Assembly: GCF_947495625.1 (NCBI RefSeq)
Contig: NZ_CANLZW010000031.1
Location: 1-58,651 of the forward strand
DNA length: 58,651 bases
Reading direction: 5' to 3'
Source of the DNA: an uncultured Cocleimonas sp.
GTDB taxonomy: Bacteria; Pseudomonadota; Gammaproteobacteria; Thiotrichales; Thiotrichaceae
Below, piece after piece: positions 8,644-17,205 of this stretch (position 1 is its first letter; every line of letters begins with the position of its first letter). The position numbers were made by a program, and so were the translations under genes. The notes under the pieces were generated by a model. That model searched no databases. It was given only the letters and a program-made list of their open reading frames with translations, and was not told the DNA's origin.

Positions 8644-9501
8644 TCATGTCATGGTACTCGTTAGCGTTTGTCTGCTGAGTTTAAGCCCAAGCCAGACAAT
8701 CAAAGATGATAGTAGTAGCAATAAAATACCAAAGGCTGAGCCAAGCTCCCAATTAAAGCGCGTAATGAATTGGGTGTAAATTTGTTCGGTAAACCACAGG
8801 CTATCTTTGCCGCCTAACAGGTTTGGCGTGAGGTAGTTACCCAAGGTCATCATAAATACGATAATACAACCAGAAACGATACCAGGCATCGCGTGCGGGA
8901 TAACGATTTGGCGCATCGTCGTCCACATATTGCCGCCAAGGTCATAACTGGCTTCGATGATGTCATCGTCCAGACTTTCCAAAACGGTCACTAGCGGAAC
9001 CACCATAAACAGCATCGAGGTATAAACCAGCCCAACCATAATCGCGGCATCGTTATAGAGTAATTCAACAGGCCCAGAAACCAAGCCTGCCCATTGGAGT
9101 GCGTTACTGATAACACCTGTTTCGCGCAGTAGAATCATCCAGCCGTAAGTGCGTACTAATTCGCTCACCCAGAATGGAATCAGGCAGAGTAAAAACAGGA
9201 ATGATTTTGATCTGCCACGTAGCATTTTGGCGATGTAATAGGAGACGGGAAAGGCAATTAACAACGTCAGTGCAGTCGCTAGAATCGACATAACTGCGGT
9301 GCGCATAAAGGTGCGCCAATAGAGCGGTTCGGTAAAGAATTCGATAAAGTTTTTAAAGCTGAATGCGTACTCTCTGGGCGCTGTTTGCTCACGTAACGCG
9401 ATGCCAAGCATATCAATATGTGGAATGATAACTAGCAGTATTAGCCATAACGCGAAAGGCGCTAATAACAGCCAGAAGAATATGGAGGTGTGTTGCTTCA
9501 C
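8644..9501 (-). CDS. potH: Polyamine ABC transporter permease (PotB/PotH type)
   Basis: This is the first permease of the importer, 285 residues with about six transmembrane helices and an EAA loop (EASYDLGGNMWTTMRQIVIP). It starts at a GTG that overlaps the ATPase stop (GTGA), which indicates coupled translation. Together with the next permease it should form the substrate channel driven by the ATPase at 9498. Confidence 0.9.
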   Translation of the reverse strand: MKQHTSIFFWLLLAPFALWLILLVIIPHIDMLGIALREQTAPREYAFSFKNFIEFFTEPLYWRTFMRTAVMSILATALTLLIAFPVSYYIAKMLRGRSKSFLFLLCLIPFWVSELVRTYGWMILLRETGVISNALQWAGLVSGPVELLYNDAAIMVGLVYTSMLFMVVPLVTVLESLDDDIIEASYDLGGNMWTTMRQIVIPHAMPGIVSGCIIVFMMTLGNYLTPNLLGGKDSLWFTEQIYTQFITRFNWELGSAFGILLLLLSSLIVWLGLKLSRQTLTSTMT

Positions 9502-10652
9502 TTTGAGGTGCTCTTTGAGCGGGCACTAAAGCAATGTGTCTGATCTTGAGACCAGGCGATCGTAAGACTTTCTCCCTTTTGCAGACCAATGTATTCGCCG
9601 GTTTGCGGTAACGCTACGTGGAGTTCTTTGCCCGTGGCGATATCTTCTAACAATGCCGCGCTATTGGCGCCGTTGAAAAGCAGGTCAACGACTCTGCATT
9701 GCAGACTATTGTCGCTTTCTTGCGGCTTATCTTCACCTTGGATAATTTTAATCGCTTCAGGTCGCACAAATACATCAACATCATCGCCGACAGCAATAGG
9801 TTTAGTGCCGGTGATTTTACCGCGTAAGGCAGGGCCATTAGCCACTTGTGTGGTGCAACGAACATGATCAACCTGTGTGACTTTGGCTTTCCAGCGATTA
9901 GCATCACCAACAAAACCTGCGACAAAAGAGGTTTCTGGGTGATAGTACAAATCGGATGGTGTGCCGACTTGCTCGAATGCACCGTTGTTCATTACCGCAA
10001 CTTTATTCGACATTACTAACGCTTCTGACTGATCATGGGTAATGTAAATAAAGGTGGTACCGACGCGGCTTTGCATTTGCTTGAGTTCGACCTTCATGTG
10101 CTCGCGCAGTTTTAAATCGAGTGCGCCGAGCGGTTCATCAAGTAAGAGTAATTTGGGTTCGAGAACCAGACAGCGAGCGATGGCGATGCGTTGCTTTTGA
10201 CCGCCTGATAACTGCGAGATTTTCTTCTTTCCTGAATCGCCAAGATCAACGCTTTCGAGCGCGTTTTTGACGCGTTTGCTGATTTCGGCAGGGTTAACTT
10301 TTCGTTGTTTTAAACCGTATGCGACGTTATCCGCCACTGACATCATCGGGAATAGCGCGAGGTGCTGAAACACCATATTCGCTGGGCGTTTATTTGCTGG
10401 TACGCCGAGCATTGAATTGCTTTGAATAAGAATATCGCCAGAATCTGGCTCATCAAAACCTGCAATCATGCGAAGCAGGGTGGTCTTGCCACAACCCGAT
10501 GGGCCAAGAATGGAGAAGAATGAGCCTTTTTCGATTTGCAGGCTGACGTTATCGACTGCGGTGAAATCACCGTAATGCTTGTTAACATTGCGGGTTTCCA
10601 AGTCGATTATGGTGCTGGTGTTTGAATCTTTCGCTGTTACGTTTTTTGTCAT
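9498..10652 (-). CDS. potG: Polyamine ABC transporter ATPase (PotA/PotG type)
   Basis: This 384-residue ATPase energises polyamine import. It has Walker A GPSGCGKTT, the ABC signature LSGGQKQRIAIARCL, Walker B LLLLDEPLGALD and the switch His in ITHDQSEAL. The C-terminal 120 residues form the regulatory TOBE-type domain of this subfamily. Its start lies 144 bp after the binding-protein stop, beyond a strong hairpin, so it is probably made in smaller amounts than the binding protein. Confidence 0.92.
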   Translation of the reverse strand: MTKNVTAKDSNTSTIIDLETRNVNKHYGDFTAVDNVSLQIEKGSFFSILGPSGCGKTTLLRMIAGFDEPDSGDILIQSNSMLGVPANKRPANMVFQHLALFPMMSVADNVAYGLKQRKVNPAEISKRVKNALESVDLGDSGKKKISQLSGGQKQRIAIARCLVLEPKLLLLDEPLGALDLKLREHMKVELKQMQSRVGTTFIYITHDQSEALVMSNKVAVMNNGAFEQVGTPSDLYYHPETSFVAGFVGDANRWKAKVTQVDHVRCTTQVANGPALRGKITGTKPIAVGDDVDVFVRPEAIKIIQGEDKPQESDNSLQCRVVDLLFNGANSAALLEDIATGKELHVALPQTGEYIGLQKGESLTIAWSQDQTHCFSARSKSTSK

Positions 10653-10676
10653 TTATTAGCTCAACGTTTACCTCAG

Positions 10677-10712
10677 AAAAAAATACCCCTCTCAGTATAA
10701 ACCTGAGAAGGG
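10677..10712 (-). terminator. Intra-operon attenuating terminator
   Basis: Read on the minus strand, CCCTTCTCAG pairs with CTGAGAGGGG across a short loop and is followed by TATTTTTTT. It lies between the binding-protein gene and the ATPase gene. Partial termination here would give excess binding protein over membrane components, as is common in ABC importers. Confidence 0.85.
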
Positions 10713-10796
10713 CGATTCGTCCTGCAAAAGTAATAATTTAAAACAGATTTTCTACGTTTTCTTCTTATCTGCGTTTTGTTATAAATTACTTCTTAA

Positions 10797-11876
10797 TTAT
10801 TTTGCCGCTTTAACGCGATCCAGAACTTTTCCTTCGATTTCTTCTAAGCCAGCAGGTACTGGTGGGTACCACTTAACGTTATCCAGTGCTGCTTGTGGGA
10901 AACTGCTCTGAAATTGTGCTTTTAAAACGTCATCAGCAAATGCATCAGCACCTTTAGATGCAGTGAAGTTACCCGCTGCTGCGGTGATTTTTGCTGCGAT
11001 TTCTGGCTTCATGACAAAGTTAATCCACTTGTAAGCGGCTTCGTCATTCTTACCTTTACGTGGGATGGTGAAAGTATCAATCCAACCCAATGCGCCAGAT
11101 TTAGGAGCTACAAATGTGATGTCTTTATTTTCTTTATTAAGCTTCCATCCGCCTGTATCCCAAGCCATTGCTGCTGTTACTTCACCTGAACGAAGAAGGT
11201 TTAATAATGCATCTCCACCTGTCCAGTAAGTTTTAACGACTGGTTTACACTCAACCAATTTTGCTTCAACTTTAGACATTAGCTCTGTGTATTTCTCTTT
11301 GTCCGCATAAGCTGCAAATGGATCTAAGCCCATTGCGAAGGCAAAACCGATTAGCGTTGGACGCTTTAAGCGGTAAGACACTTTGCCCATCAAATCTTTG
11401 CTACAAAGGTCGGTGTAATCTTTAACCATGCCCGCAGTTTTAGTGTTTAAAACTAATCCGCTGGTGCCCCAAATGTGCGGCACACTGTAAACGTTATCTT
11501 TCAACGTGGTGTTTGCTTTGGTTGCATCTAGCATTGAAGTGATGAACGAGCCTGCTTCAATTTTCGATAAATCCATTGGCTTGTAGATGTCATGATTTTC
11601 TTGTGCGCCTGTTACACGGTCCTGACTTGGTTGTGCTAGGTCGAATCCTGAACCGCCAGTTGCACGAAGCTTTGAGATCATGTCTTCGTTGTTTGACTTG
11701 GTAACTTTTACGTCAATACCTGTCTCTTCTTTGAATAGCTTGATCACATCATCTGGTGCGTAGCCGCCCCAGGTAAGAAGTCTCAATTCATCAGCATAGC
11801 TTGATGTACCGGCGAATAAGGTTGCACTGATAAGGGGTAATGTAAGAAGTATTTTTTTAAATTTTAGGCTTTTCAT
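10797..11876 (-). CDS. potF: Periplasmic polyamine-binding protein (PotD/PotF type)
   Basis: This 359-residue solute-binding protein has a Sec signal peptide ending near SSYA, and the mature protein begins DELRLLTWGGYAPDDV, typical of PotD/PotF-type proteins. YWTGGDALLNLLRSGEV and WDTGGW belong to the ligand cleft. I start at 11876 (MKSLKFKK) because AAGGA precedes it and the signal peptide begins there; a longer frame to 11933 lacks both. It is the first gene of the transporter operon. Specificity (putrescine, spermidine or a related amine) cannot be read with certainty. Confidence 0.9.
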   Translation of the reverse strand: MKSLKFKKILLTLPLISATLFAGTSSYADELRLLTWGGYAPDDVIKLFKEETGIDVKVTKSNNEDMISKLRATGGSGFDLAQPSQDRVTGAQENHDIYKPMDLSKIEAGSFITSMLDATKANTTLKDNVYSVPHIWGTSGLVLNTKTAGMVKDYTDLCSKDLMGKVSYRLKRPTLIGFAFAMGLDPFAAYADKEKYTELMSKVEAKLVECKPVVKTYWTGGDALLNLLRSGEVTAAMAWDTGGWKLNKENKDITFVAPKSGALGWIDTFTIPRKGKNDEAAYKWINFVMKPEIAAKITAAAGNFTASKGADAFADDVLKAQFQSSFPQAALDNVKWYPPVPAGLEEIEGKVLDRVKAAK

Positions 11877-12104
11877 AAAATTCCTTTTTATTAGTTTGGT
11901 CGTAATGTAGACATAAAAAATAATGCGTAACATAGAGATTATAGGAAAAAATTATTACAGAAACATGAAAGACTTTGACTAAATTTAAAATCGTTGAAAA
12001 GTTGAGCATGTATAGGTGATTCTGGTAAGCGGGTTTTGAGGTGTAAAAGCTTATGGTTGAGCCTAGCCTGGCAGAAATGACTACATGTATAATTGTCTTA
12101 ACTT

Positions 12105-12473
12105 ATGACATTTGACTCCGAAACATTATCAATCAGAAAGCCCCTCTGGGTGGCGCTGTCTGATTTATTTCTGGATACAGAATTGCAGGAATATGATTTG
12201 GCATTCATCGCCAGGAAAATGCATGAGTCTGGTTATTCTATTGATGAGATTTACGATATTCTGATGCTGGAAGTGTTTCCCGTGTGTATCGCGAATTTGT
12301 ATTTTGTCGCAGGAGAGTGGGCGGGATTTGATGAGAACTGGGTGGTTAATACTATTCTGTCAGCTAAGCGCCCAAATCGCTTCCGACGCTGGATGAATAA
12401 CCGTCATTTTTGGATGATTGAGAAAAATTGGGAAGACTTGGTGAAGCGATTTAATGAATTACAAATAAAATAG
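12105..12473 (+). CDS. Conserved hypothetical protein (possibly DUF7079)
   Basis: This 122-residue soluble protein is rich in Trp and acidic residues. The pattern LWVALSDLFLDTEL, EVFPVCIANLYFVAGEWAGF recalls the small DUF7079 family, from memory and unverified. There is no signal peptide, membrane helix or catalytic motif. It stands alone, and its stop codon directly abuts a copy of the C-rich element. Confidence 0.7.
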   Translation: MTFDSETLSIRKPLWVALSDLFLDTELQEYDLAFIARKMHESGYSIDEIYDILMLEVFPVCIANLYFVAGEWAGFDENWVVNTILSAKRPNRFRRWMNNRHFWMIEKNWEDLVKRFNELQIK

Positions 12474-12502
12474 GTCACCCCCTACCTTTTGAAGCGTTTT
12501 TC
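12474..12502 (+). repeat. C-rich dispersed element
   Basis: GTCACCCCCTACCTTTTGA follows the stop codon without a gap and is followed by GCGTTTTT. It differs from the exact core by one C fewer and an extra C before the T-run. It is in sense orientation. Confidence 0.65.
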
Positions 12503-12563
12503 CGCTATCCGCATTATTTGAATAATTCTCTGTATGTGTTTTCATGCATTCCCAACAAAAGCA

Positions 12564-12660
12564 GACATTCATTTACATTTCTTTACTAAGTTACTACCCA
12601 ATTTTTCATTTGGCTGTTGCAAACTTTATCCATCGATTGAAAACAACTTCAAACGGTTAA
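12564..12660 (+). promoter_or_regulatory. Leader shared with the first LysM gene, with a CpxR-type box
   Basis: This is homologous to 6985-7080. The box at 12572-12586 is TTTAC-ATTTC-TTTAC, 115 bp before the ATG, almost the same distance as at the first LysM gene. The spacer differs while both repeats are unchanged. Confidence 0.65.
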
Positions 12661-12700
12661 ATTTTTAATTATTGTAATAACAACATCAAGGGTGAGAACC

Positions 12701-13231
12701 ATGAAAAATATTAAATTAACATTAGCAACAACACTGTCAGTTTTAGCTTTATCGTTTACCGGTAATGCATTTGCAGATGGCGATAGAGAGCACAATAACT
12801 TTGAACGTCAGGTTAATAAAAGCCATGTCAAAAATGTTAAGAATAAGAGATACGCGAATCACAAAAGAATAACGAAAAGAGTTGTAGTCAAAAACTCACC
12901 GACTAGAAAAGTCGTTGTTACTAAGACGAAATTTAGAAGTCATGCTAAAAATGGATATGCGAAAAACAAACGTTTTCAGCATGTTAAGCGCTTCAATAAG
13001 CAATACAACAGATACCAGAAGCAAGCGAATTACCAGAGCAGTAACAAGCACAAGCGTTATAACCAAAAGAGAGTCAGTAAGCAGATTGCCTATTCAGTTC
13101 GCTCTGGCGATACATTGATTCAAATCTCTTATAAAACAGGCGTTAGCGTTCAGAGACTTGCTAGATTGAATCGTATTAAAAATAGAAACTTAAACCACTT
13201 GGTGGTTGGTCAGGTATTACGTTTGATTTAG
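12701..13231 (+). CDS. Secreted basic LysM-domain protein (paralogue 2)
   Basis: This 176-residue paralogue of 7114-7674 has a near-identical signal peptide (MKNIKLTLATTLSVLALSF), a basic linker rich in Lys, Arg, His and Asn, and a C-terminal LysM domain (YSVRSGDTLIQISYKTGV to GQVLRLI). It is probably secreted and bound to peptidoglycan. The linker has diverged more than the two ends, which suggests that charge rather than sequence matters. The ATG follows AAGGGTGAG; the in-frame GTG at 12692 lies inside that site and is less likely. Confidence 0.85.
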   Translation: MKNIKLTLATTLSVLALSFTGNAFADGDREHNNFERQVNKSHVKNVKNKRYANHKRITKRVVVKNSPTRKVVVTKTKFRSHAKNGYAKNKRFQHVKRFNKQYNRYQKQANYQSSNKHKRYNQKRVSKQIAYSVRSGDTLIQISYKTGVSVQRLARLNRIKNRNLNHLVVGQVLRLI

Positions 13232-13270
13232 ATTATATGGAATCATAGATATACATCTAACTATAAATAA

Positions 13271-13297
13271 GTCACCTCCCTACTTTAGAGCCATTTT
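13271..13297 (+). repeat. C-rich dispersed element
   Basis: GTCACCTCCCTACTTTAGAG lies 40 bp after the LysM stop in sense orientation. One C of the core is replaced by T. Confidence 0.6.
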
Positions 13298-13374
13298 ATA
13301 AAAAGTGCTTGAATACACGCTAAGTTATAGTATCTCCTTTTAGTCGAGCTATAACTAAGCTTTGGTATAAATTT

Positions 13375-13427
13375 GCTCTAACGTTTTAAAAAACAAAACG
13401 AAGAGCTCATTCAAGTAGGGGGGTGAC
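13375..13427 (-). repeat. C-rich dispersed element with stem-loop (exact core)
   Basis: On the minus strand CACCCCCCTACTTGAATGA is followed by a stem GCTCT-T-CGTTTT, loop GTTTTTT and AAAACG-TT-AGAGC, then AAATTTATACC. It begins 12 bp after the stop of the TPR gene. The layout matches 6809-6875, but the stem sequence differs with compensating changes. Confidence 0.75.
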
Positions 13428-13439
13428 TTTATCTTTTAT

Positions 13440-14165
13440 TTACATTTCTACCCTATTCAATAGGTCCTTTATTTCTGACGTTTCGCTAGCATCTTCCCCA
13501 TAGGTTAATTTGCTGGCTGCTAACGCCTTTGCGTAATACTGTTTTGCAATAGGGTATTCTTTTTTGATTTTATGAATCGCGCCTAATTTTTTTAAGGTAT
13601 TAATAGTTTCTTCGTTATTTAGTCTTATGTAACTGAGACGAGACTCATGCATACCTTCGATCATGCCCTGTTCTTCGGTCTTTTCCTGGTCTGTTTCATT
13701 GCCTTTATTTCCTAATCTTATTGACAATGATTGCTCGAAATATTGTTGTGCTTGATCGTATTGCTTTTCTTCTTCAGTGATGAGCCCTAATTTAAAATAG
13801 GTTTTTGCAAACCCATACATATCATTTTTTTTCAGCTTCTTTTTGATATTTAATGACTTCAAATAATGATTTTTTTCTTCCGCATCATTGCCTAGCTTAT
13901 AATATATATCCGCCATGCCTTCATACATAGTGGCGGTTTCAGCCGTTTTTTCATCGCCGTCGCTTATTCTTTCTGCCACCAATTGTTGGTAAATATTTAG
14001 CGCTTTCTTGTGTTCACCATTTTGCTTCGCTTCTTTTAAGGAGAGCTCTTCTTTGCTTTTAGAAAAGTCCTCAAAAAATTCTGGATAAGCATAGTTGATT
14101 ATTAATGCATAAATTATTAACGATATAACGCTATAAAAAATGATGTTCGATTGACGGTTTGTCAT
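13440..14165 (-). CDS. Membrane-anchored TPR protein
   Basis: This 241-residue protein has one N-terminal transmembrane helix (about residues 8-26) and no cleavage site, then three or four tetratricopeptide repeats (EAKQNGEHKKALNIYQQL, MYEGMADIYYKLGNDAEEKN, KTYFKLGLITEEEKQYDQAQ, IKKEYPIAKQYYAKALA). TPRs mediate protein contacts; no enzymatic domain is seen. The repeats would face the periplasm or the cytoplasm depending on topology. AGGA precedes the ATG. The partner is unknown. Confidence 0.8.
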   Translation of the reverse strand: MTNRQSNIIFYSVISLIIYALIINYAYPEFFEDFSKSKEELSLKEAKQNGEHKKALNIYQQLVAERISDGDEKTAETATMYEGMADIYYKLGNDAEEKNHYLKSLNIKKKLKKNDMYGFAKTYFKLGLITEEEKQYDQAQQYFEQSLSIRLGNKGNETDQEKTEEQGMIEGMHESRLSYIRLNNEETINTLKKLGAIHKIKKEYPIAKQYYAKALAASKLTYGEDASETSEIKDLLNRVEM

Positions 14166-14311
14166 TTAATTCCTGATGTTATTTTGAGTAAAGCCGATAT
14201 GTTTGAAGTATGCATTTCTAATTTAATTATTGATAGAATACGATGTGTATTCTGTTCTGAAATTTGTCGATCTTATTTCTTTAGGTTTCAGAACAGTCAG
14301 TTGCATTGCTG

Positions 14312-14875
14312 TTAGAGAATTATTTCATGCTGTAAGTCGATGAGTTCTACATCTAGAAACTCAGCCAGCATTTGAGCATCGCTCGTTAACTGCTCTATGT
14401 CGTTGTGGTTAAGCACGTTTATTCGACGTCCATTTTTGGTTAGCATATTAAGCTCATAACAGGGGTAACTTAGGCCGTGCTTACTAGTCACCATTTTATT
14501 CAGAATTTGGAATGTAATAATGTTTTCTAACTTTACTGCACGATCAATATTATTCTTAAATGTGCCCCTGTCTTTATCAAAAGTCACTTGTTTGACGAAA
14601 GGCATGACTAAGGTTATGCCAAAAGTCAGTATGGCTATGCCAATGCCTCCGAGAAAGAGTGTGAAGTCGAGTTGTTTTTTGTTGTGATAAACGATGGCAG
14701 CAAGCATTAATAAAAACAAACCAACAACAATATATACAAGACAAAACCACAATGAACTCATAGTCGGCTTAAGGTCCGCAACATTTTCTTCAAATATAAC
14801 TTTATGAGATCTGAATTTTGGGCCTTTTTGCAATATGGCTTTATTCAGGTCTATGGGTGTATCTTTTATCTTCAT
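14312..14875 (-). CDS. Small two-helix membrane protein, unknown
   Basis: This 187-residue protein has two hydrophobic helices (about residues 44-63 and 73-92) and a soluble C-terminal domain that reads as mostly beta strand (VTFDKDRGTFKNNIDRAV, IITFQILNKMV, YELNMLTKNGRRINVLNH). The last part resembles bacterial PH-like or YcxB-type domains, which is a weak impression only. It may be transcribed with the TPR gene downstream on the same strand, 146 bp away. The function is unknown. Confidence 0.7.
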   Translation of the reverse strand: MKIKDTPIDLNKAILQKGPKFRSHKVIFEENVADLKPTMSSLWFCLVYIVVGLFLLMLAAIVYHNKKQLDFTLFLGGIGIAILTFGITLVMPFVKQVTFDKDRGTFKNNIDRAVKLENIITFQILNKMVTSKHGLSYPCYELNMLTKNGRRINVLNHNDIEQLTSDAQMLAEFLDVELIDLQHEIIL

Positions 14876-14937
14876 TCTGGTTATTCATCCAAATTAGCTA
14901 ATTTGTGGTTAATTTGTGGTTAATTAAAAGTCATAAA

Positions 14938-14960
14938 AAAAGCCCACCGAAGTGGGCTTT
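14938..14960. terminator. Bidirectional terminator
   Basis: AAAGCCCAC and GTGGGCTTT pair across the tetraloop CGAA. It lies after the symporter gene on the minus strand, with A- and T-runs on its flanks. Confidence 0.9.
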
Positions 14961-15008
14961 AATTGTTACATGAATCAATATTTATTAATGCTTATTAATA
15001 ATTATCGA

Positions 15009-16559
15009 TTACTTGTACTTCTTGATTTCACCTGATTTTACACGTGCTACAAAAGAAGTTAATTCATCTTTAACAATCGGCATTAAGAAATAAAGACCGA
15101 TGATGTTGAAGATAGACATTGCAAAGATCGCTGCATCAGAGAAGTCGATTACCGCGCCAAACTTAATAGTTGCGCCAACTACAACAAAGATACAGAAGAT
15201 TAGTTTGAAAATCATTTCCATCGCCTTGCCTTCACCGAATAGGTAAGTCCAGGCTTTGAGTCCGTAGTATGACCATGAAATCATTGTTGAAAATGCGAAC
15301 ATGATGACTGCTAATGCCAGGAAGTATTTAAAGAAACCAACCGAGTCTGAGAACGAAGCAGCTGTTAATTGAACACCTGTTAAGCCAGCACCATCGAATG
15401 GCGCTACGTTCAAACCAGCAATGGTAATTACCAATGCAGTCATTGTACAAATAACAACGGTATCGATGAATGGCTCAAGTGTAGCTACTAAACCTTCAGT
15501 GATTGGCTCTTTCGTTTTTACCGCTGAGTGAGCAATTGCCGCAGAACCGACACCTGCTTCATTAGAGAATGTAGCGCGTTTCAGTCCTTGTATCATTGCA
15601 CCGATAACTCCACCTACAACACCTGCACCTGTAAATGCACCATCGAATATTGCACTGAATGCAGCACCGATGTGACTCGCATTAATCACAATAACAATTA
15701 TACCCATACCAAGGTATAAAGCAGCCATGTACGGTACAACCTTCTCGGTTACTGATGCAATTGAAGGCATTCCACCGACAATTACAGAGAAAACTAACGC
15801 AGCTAGAACGACACCAGTGATAACTCCGTACTCAGCAGGGACATCAAATGCGTAGGTTAACATCGCATGAGCTTGGTTAGCCTGGAACATATTTCCGCCA
15901 CCAAGAGCACCCAAAATACACATCAAAGCAAAACCAACGGCAAGTACTTTACCAAAACCACCAAAACCTCTTTCTGCCATTGCATCACGAAGGTAATACA
16001 TTGGACCACCAGAAATAGCGCCGGAGGGTAACACTGTTCTGTATTTAACACCCAAGGTACACTCGAAGAATTTAGAAGCCATACCAAAGAGGCCACACAT
16101 AATCATCCAAAAAGTAGCACCAGGTCCACCGATTGCTACCGCGACACCAACACCCGCGATATTACCTAAACCAACCGTGCCTGATAGGGCTGTGGTTAAG
16201 GCCTGGAAGTGAGAAACCTCACCATCTTCTTTAGAATTTGGATCAGAAAATTTACCACTCACAATACTCAACGCTAAACCAGATCGTCTAAATTGAACAA
16301 ATCCGAAGTAGAATGTGAAAATTATCGCTGCAATAAATAACCAGCCTACGATTAATGGGAACTTGGCTTCACCAACGGGAACACTATAGAAAATAAGGTT
16401 AACAAACCAACCAAAGTAAGTATTAAAAAAGGTATCTACCCCACTACTTATGCCTGCAAGTAATGCACTGAATCCACTTGGATCTCCTTCAGCGGCAAAT
16501 GCGCTGAATGATATTATTGTTAAAAATATCCCTATGAGATATCGATGTAGTTTTTTCAT
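15009..16559 (-). CDS. Alanine/glycine:cation symporter, AgcS family
   Basis: This 516-residue transporter couples sodium (or proton) entry to uptake of alanine or glycine. Ten or more hydrophobic helices are visible, with the family segment HFQALTTALSGTVGLGNIAG followed by AIGGPGATFWM, and FSNEAGVGSAAIAHS later. The N-terminus looks like a cleavable signal peptide (ISFSAFAAEG), as in many marine members. The GcvA-like LysR regulator lies about 650 bp upstream on the same strand; control of this gene by it is plausible but unproved. It ends in a strong terminator. Confidence 0.93.
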   Translation of the reverse strand: MKKLHRYLIGIFLTIISFSAFAAEGDPSGFSALLAGISSGVDTFFNTYFGWFVNLIFYSVPVGEAKFPLIVGWLFIAAIIFTFYFGFVQFRRSGLALSIVSGKFSDPNSKEDGEVSHFQALTTALSGTVGLGNIAGVGVAVAIGGPGATFWMIMCGLFGMASKFFECTLGVKYRTVLPSGAISGGPMYYLRDAMAERGFGGFGKVLAVGFALMCILGALGGGNMFQANQAHAMLTYAFDVPAEYGVITGVVLAALVFSVIVGGMPSIASVTEKVVPYMAALYLGMGIIVIVINASHIGAAFSAIFDGAFTGAGVVGGVIGAMIQGLKRATFSNEAGVGSAAIAHSAVKTKEPITEGLVATLEPFIDTVVICTMTALVITIAGLNVAPFDGAGLTGVQLTAASFSDSVGFFKYFLALAVIMFAFSTMISWSYYGLKAWTYLFGEGKAMEMIFKLIFCIFVVVGATIKFGAVIDFSDAAIFAMSIFNIIGLYFLMPIVKDELTSFVARVKSGEIKKYK

Positions 16560-16715
16560 AAATAACAGCCTTTAGTTTTGTTTTGTAGGGTTGAAAACGA
16601 TTACGACTGAATAAGGAAAACAGAAGTAATCACTGTAAGATCAATAGGTTGAAAAAGTGAATGTAAATATTTATCGATTGAAGCTTTGTGAATACACATC
16701 AAGATAGGAGAAAAC

Positions 16716-16856
16716 TCATATCTTCATAGGGTTTACTGGATATTCATCTAGTGGTTGGAGAAATGCATTGATTTCAGTCTCTATTTCTAATGCAAATTTA
16801 AGAGTGCGGGCTGATTCGTTACTATCAAAAACACCTATTTCATTTGTTTTAATCAT
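16716..16856 (-). CDS. Small protein of 46 residues, unknown
   Basis: A 46-codon frame starts MIKTNEIGVFDSNESART and ends NPMKI. GAAGGA lies 6 bases before the ATG, a good ribosome site. The product is soluble and acidic with a helix-forming middle (TLKFALEIETEINAFLQPLD). It sits in the gap between the AgcS gene and the LysR gene. I do not recognise a family; the ribosome site and amino-acid-like composition are the only support. Confidence 0.45.
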   Translation of the reverse strand: MIKTNEIGVFDSNESARTLKFALEIETEINAFLQPLDEYPVNPMKI

Positions 16857-17205
16857 AGAGATTCCTTCTCTGCCTAATTAATAAAAATTTAAATACTCAA
16901 TTATTAAGATGCACAAGCTTGTGCATTAATTAATACTATAGTAAACATTTTGGGAAGTTCTGTAGTTAATTTAAAAATAAGTAGATATATCTAGAATAAA
17001 TTAATTTAGCAATATTAAATTTAAATATTTGGGTGAATTAGCAGATATAATATGGTTTGGACGGTGAATGACTGGTGAAAGTGCTGTAATCGATGTTTTT
17101 CTTTGATTAGCGTAGGCCGTGAGATTGAATTAGGCTGACTTATAAGGCGCGAGAATTGTCATTAGATTATCAATAATTATTTTGAAAAGTCCCTTTTTAA
17201 AAGGC
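16857..17205. other. Gene-free stretch between small gene and LysR gene
   Basis: It is AT-rich. The sequence TGCACAAGCTTGTGCA at 16911-16926 is a perfect 16-bp palindrome, a possible operator about 55 bp upstream of the small gene. Nothing else is recognisable. Confidence 0.4.
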
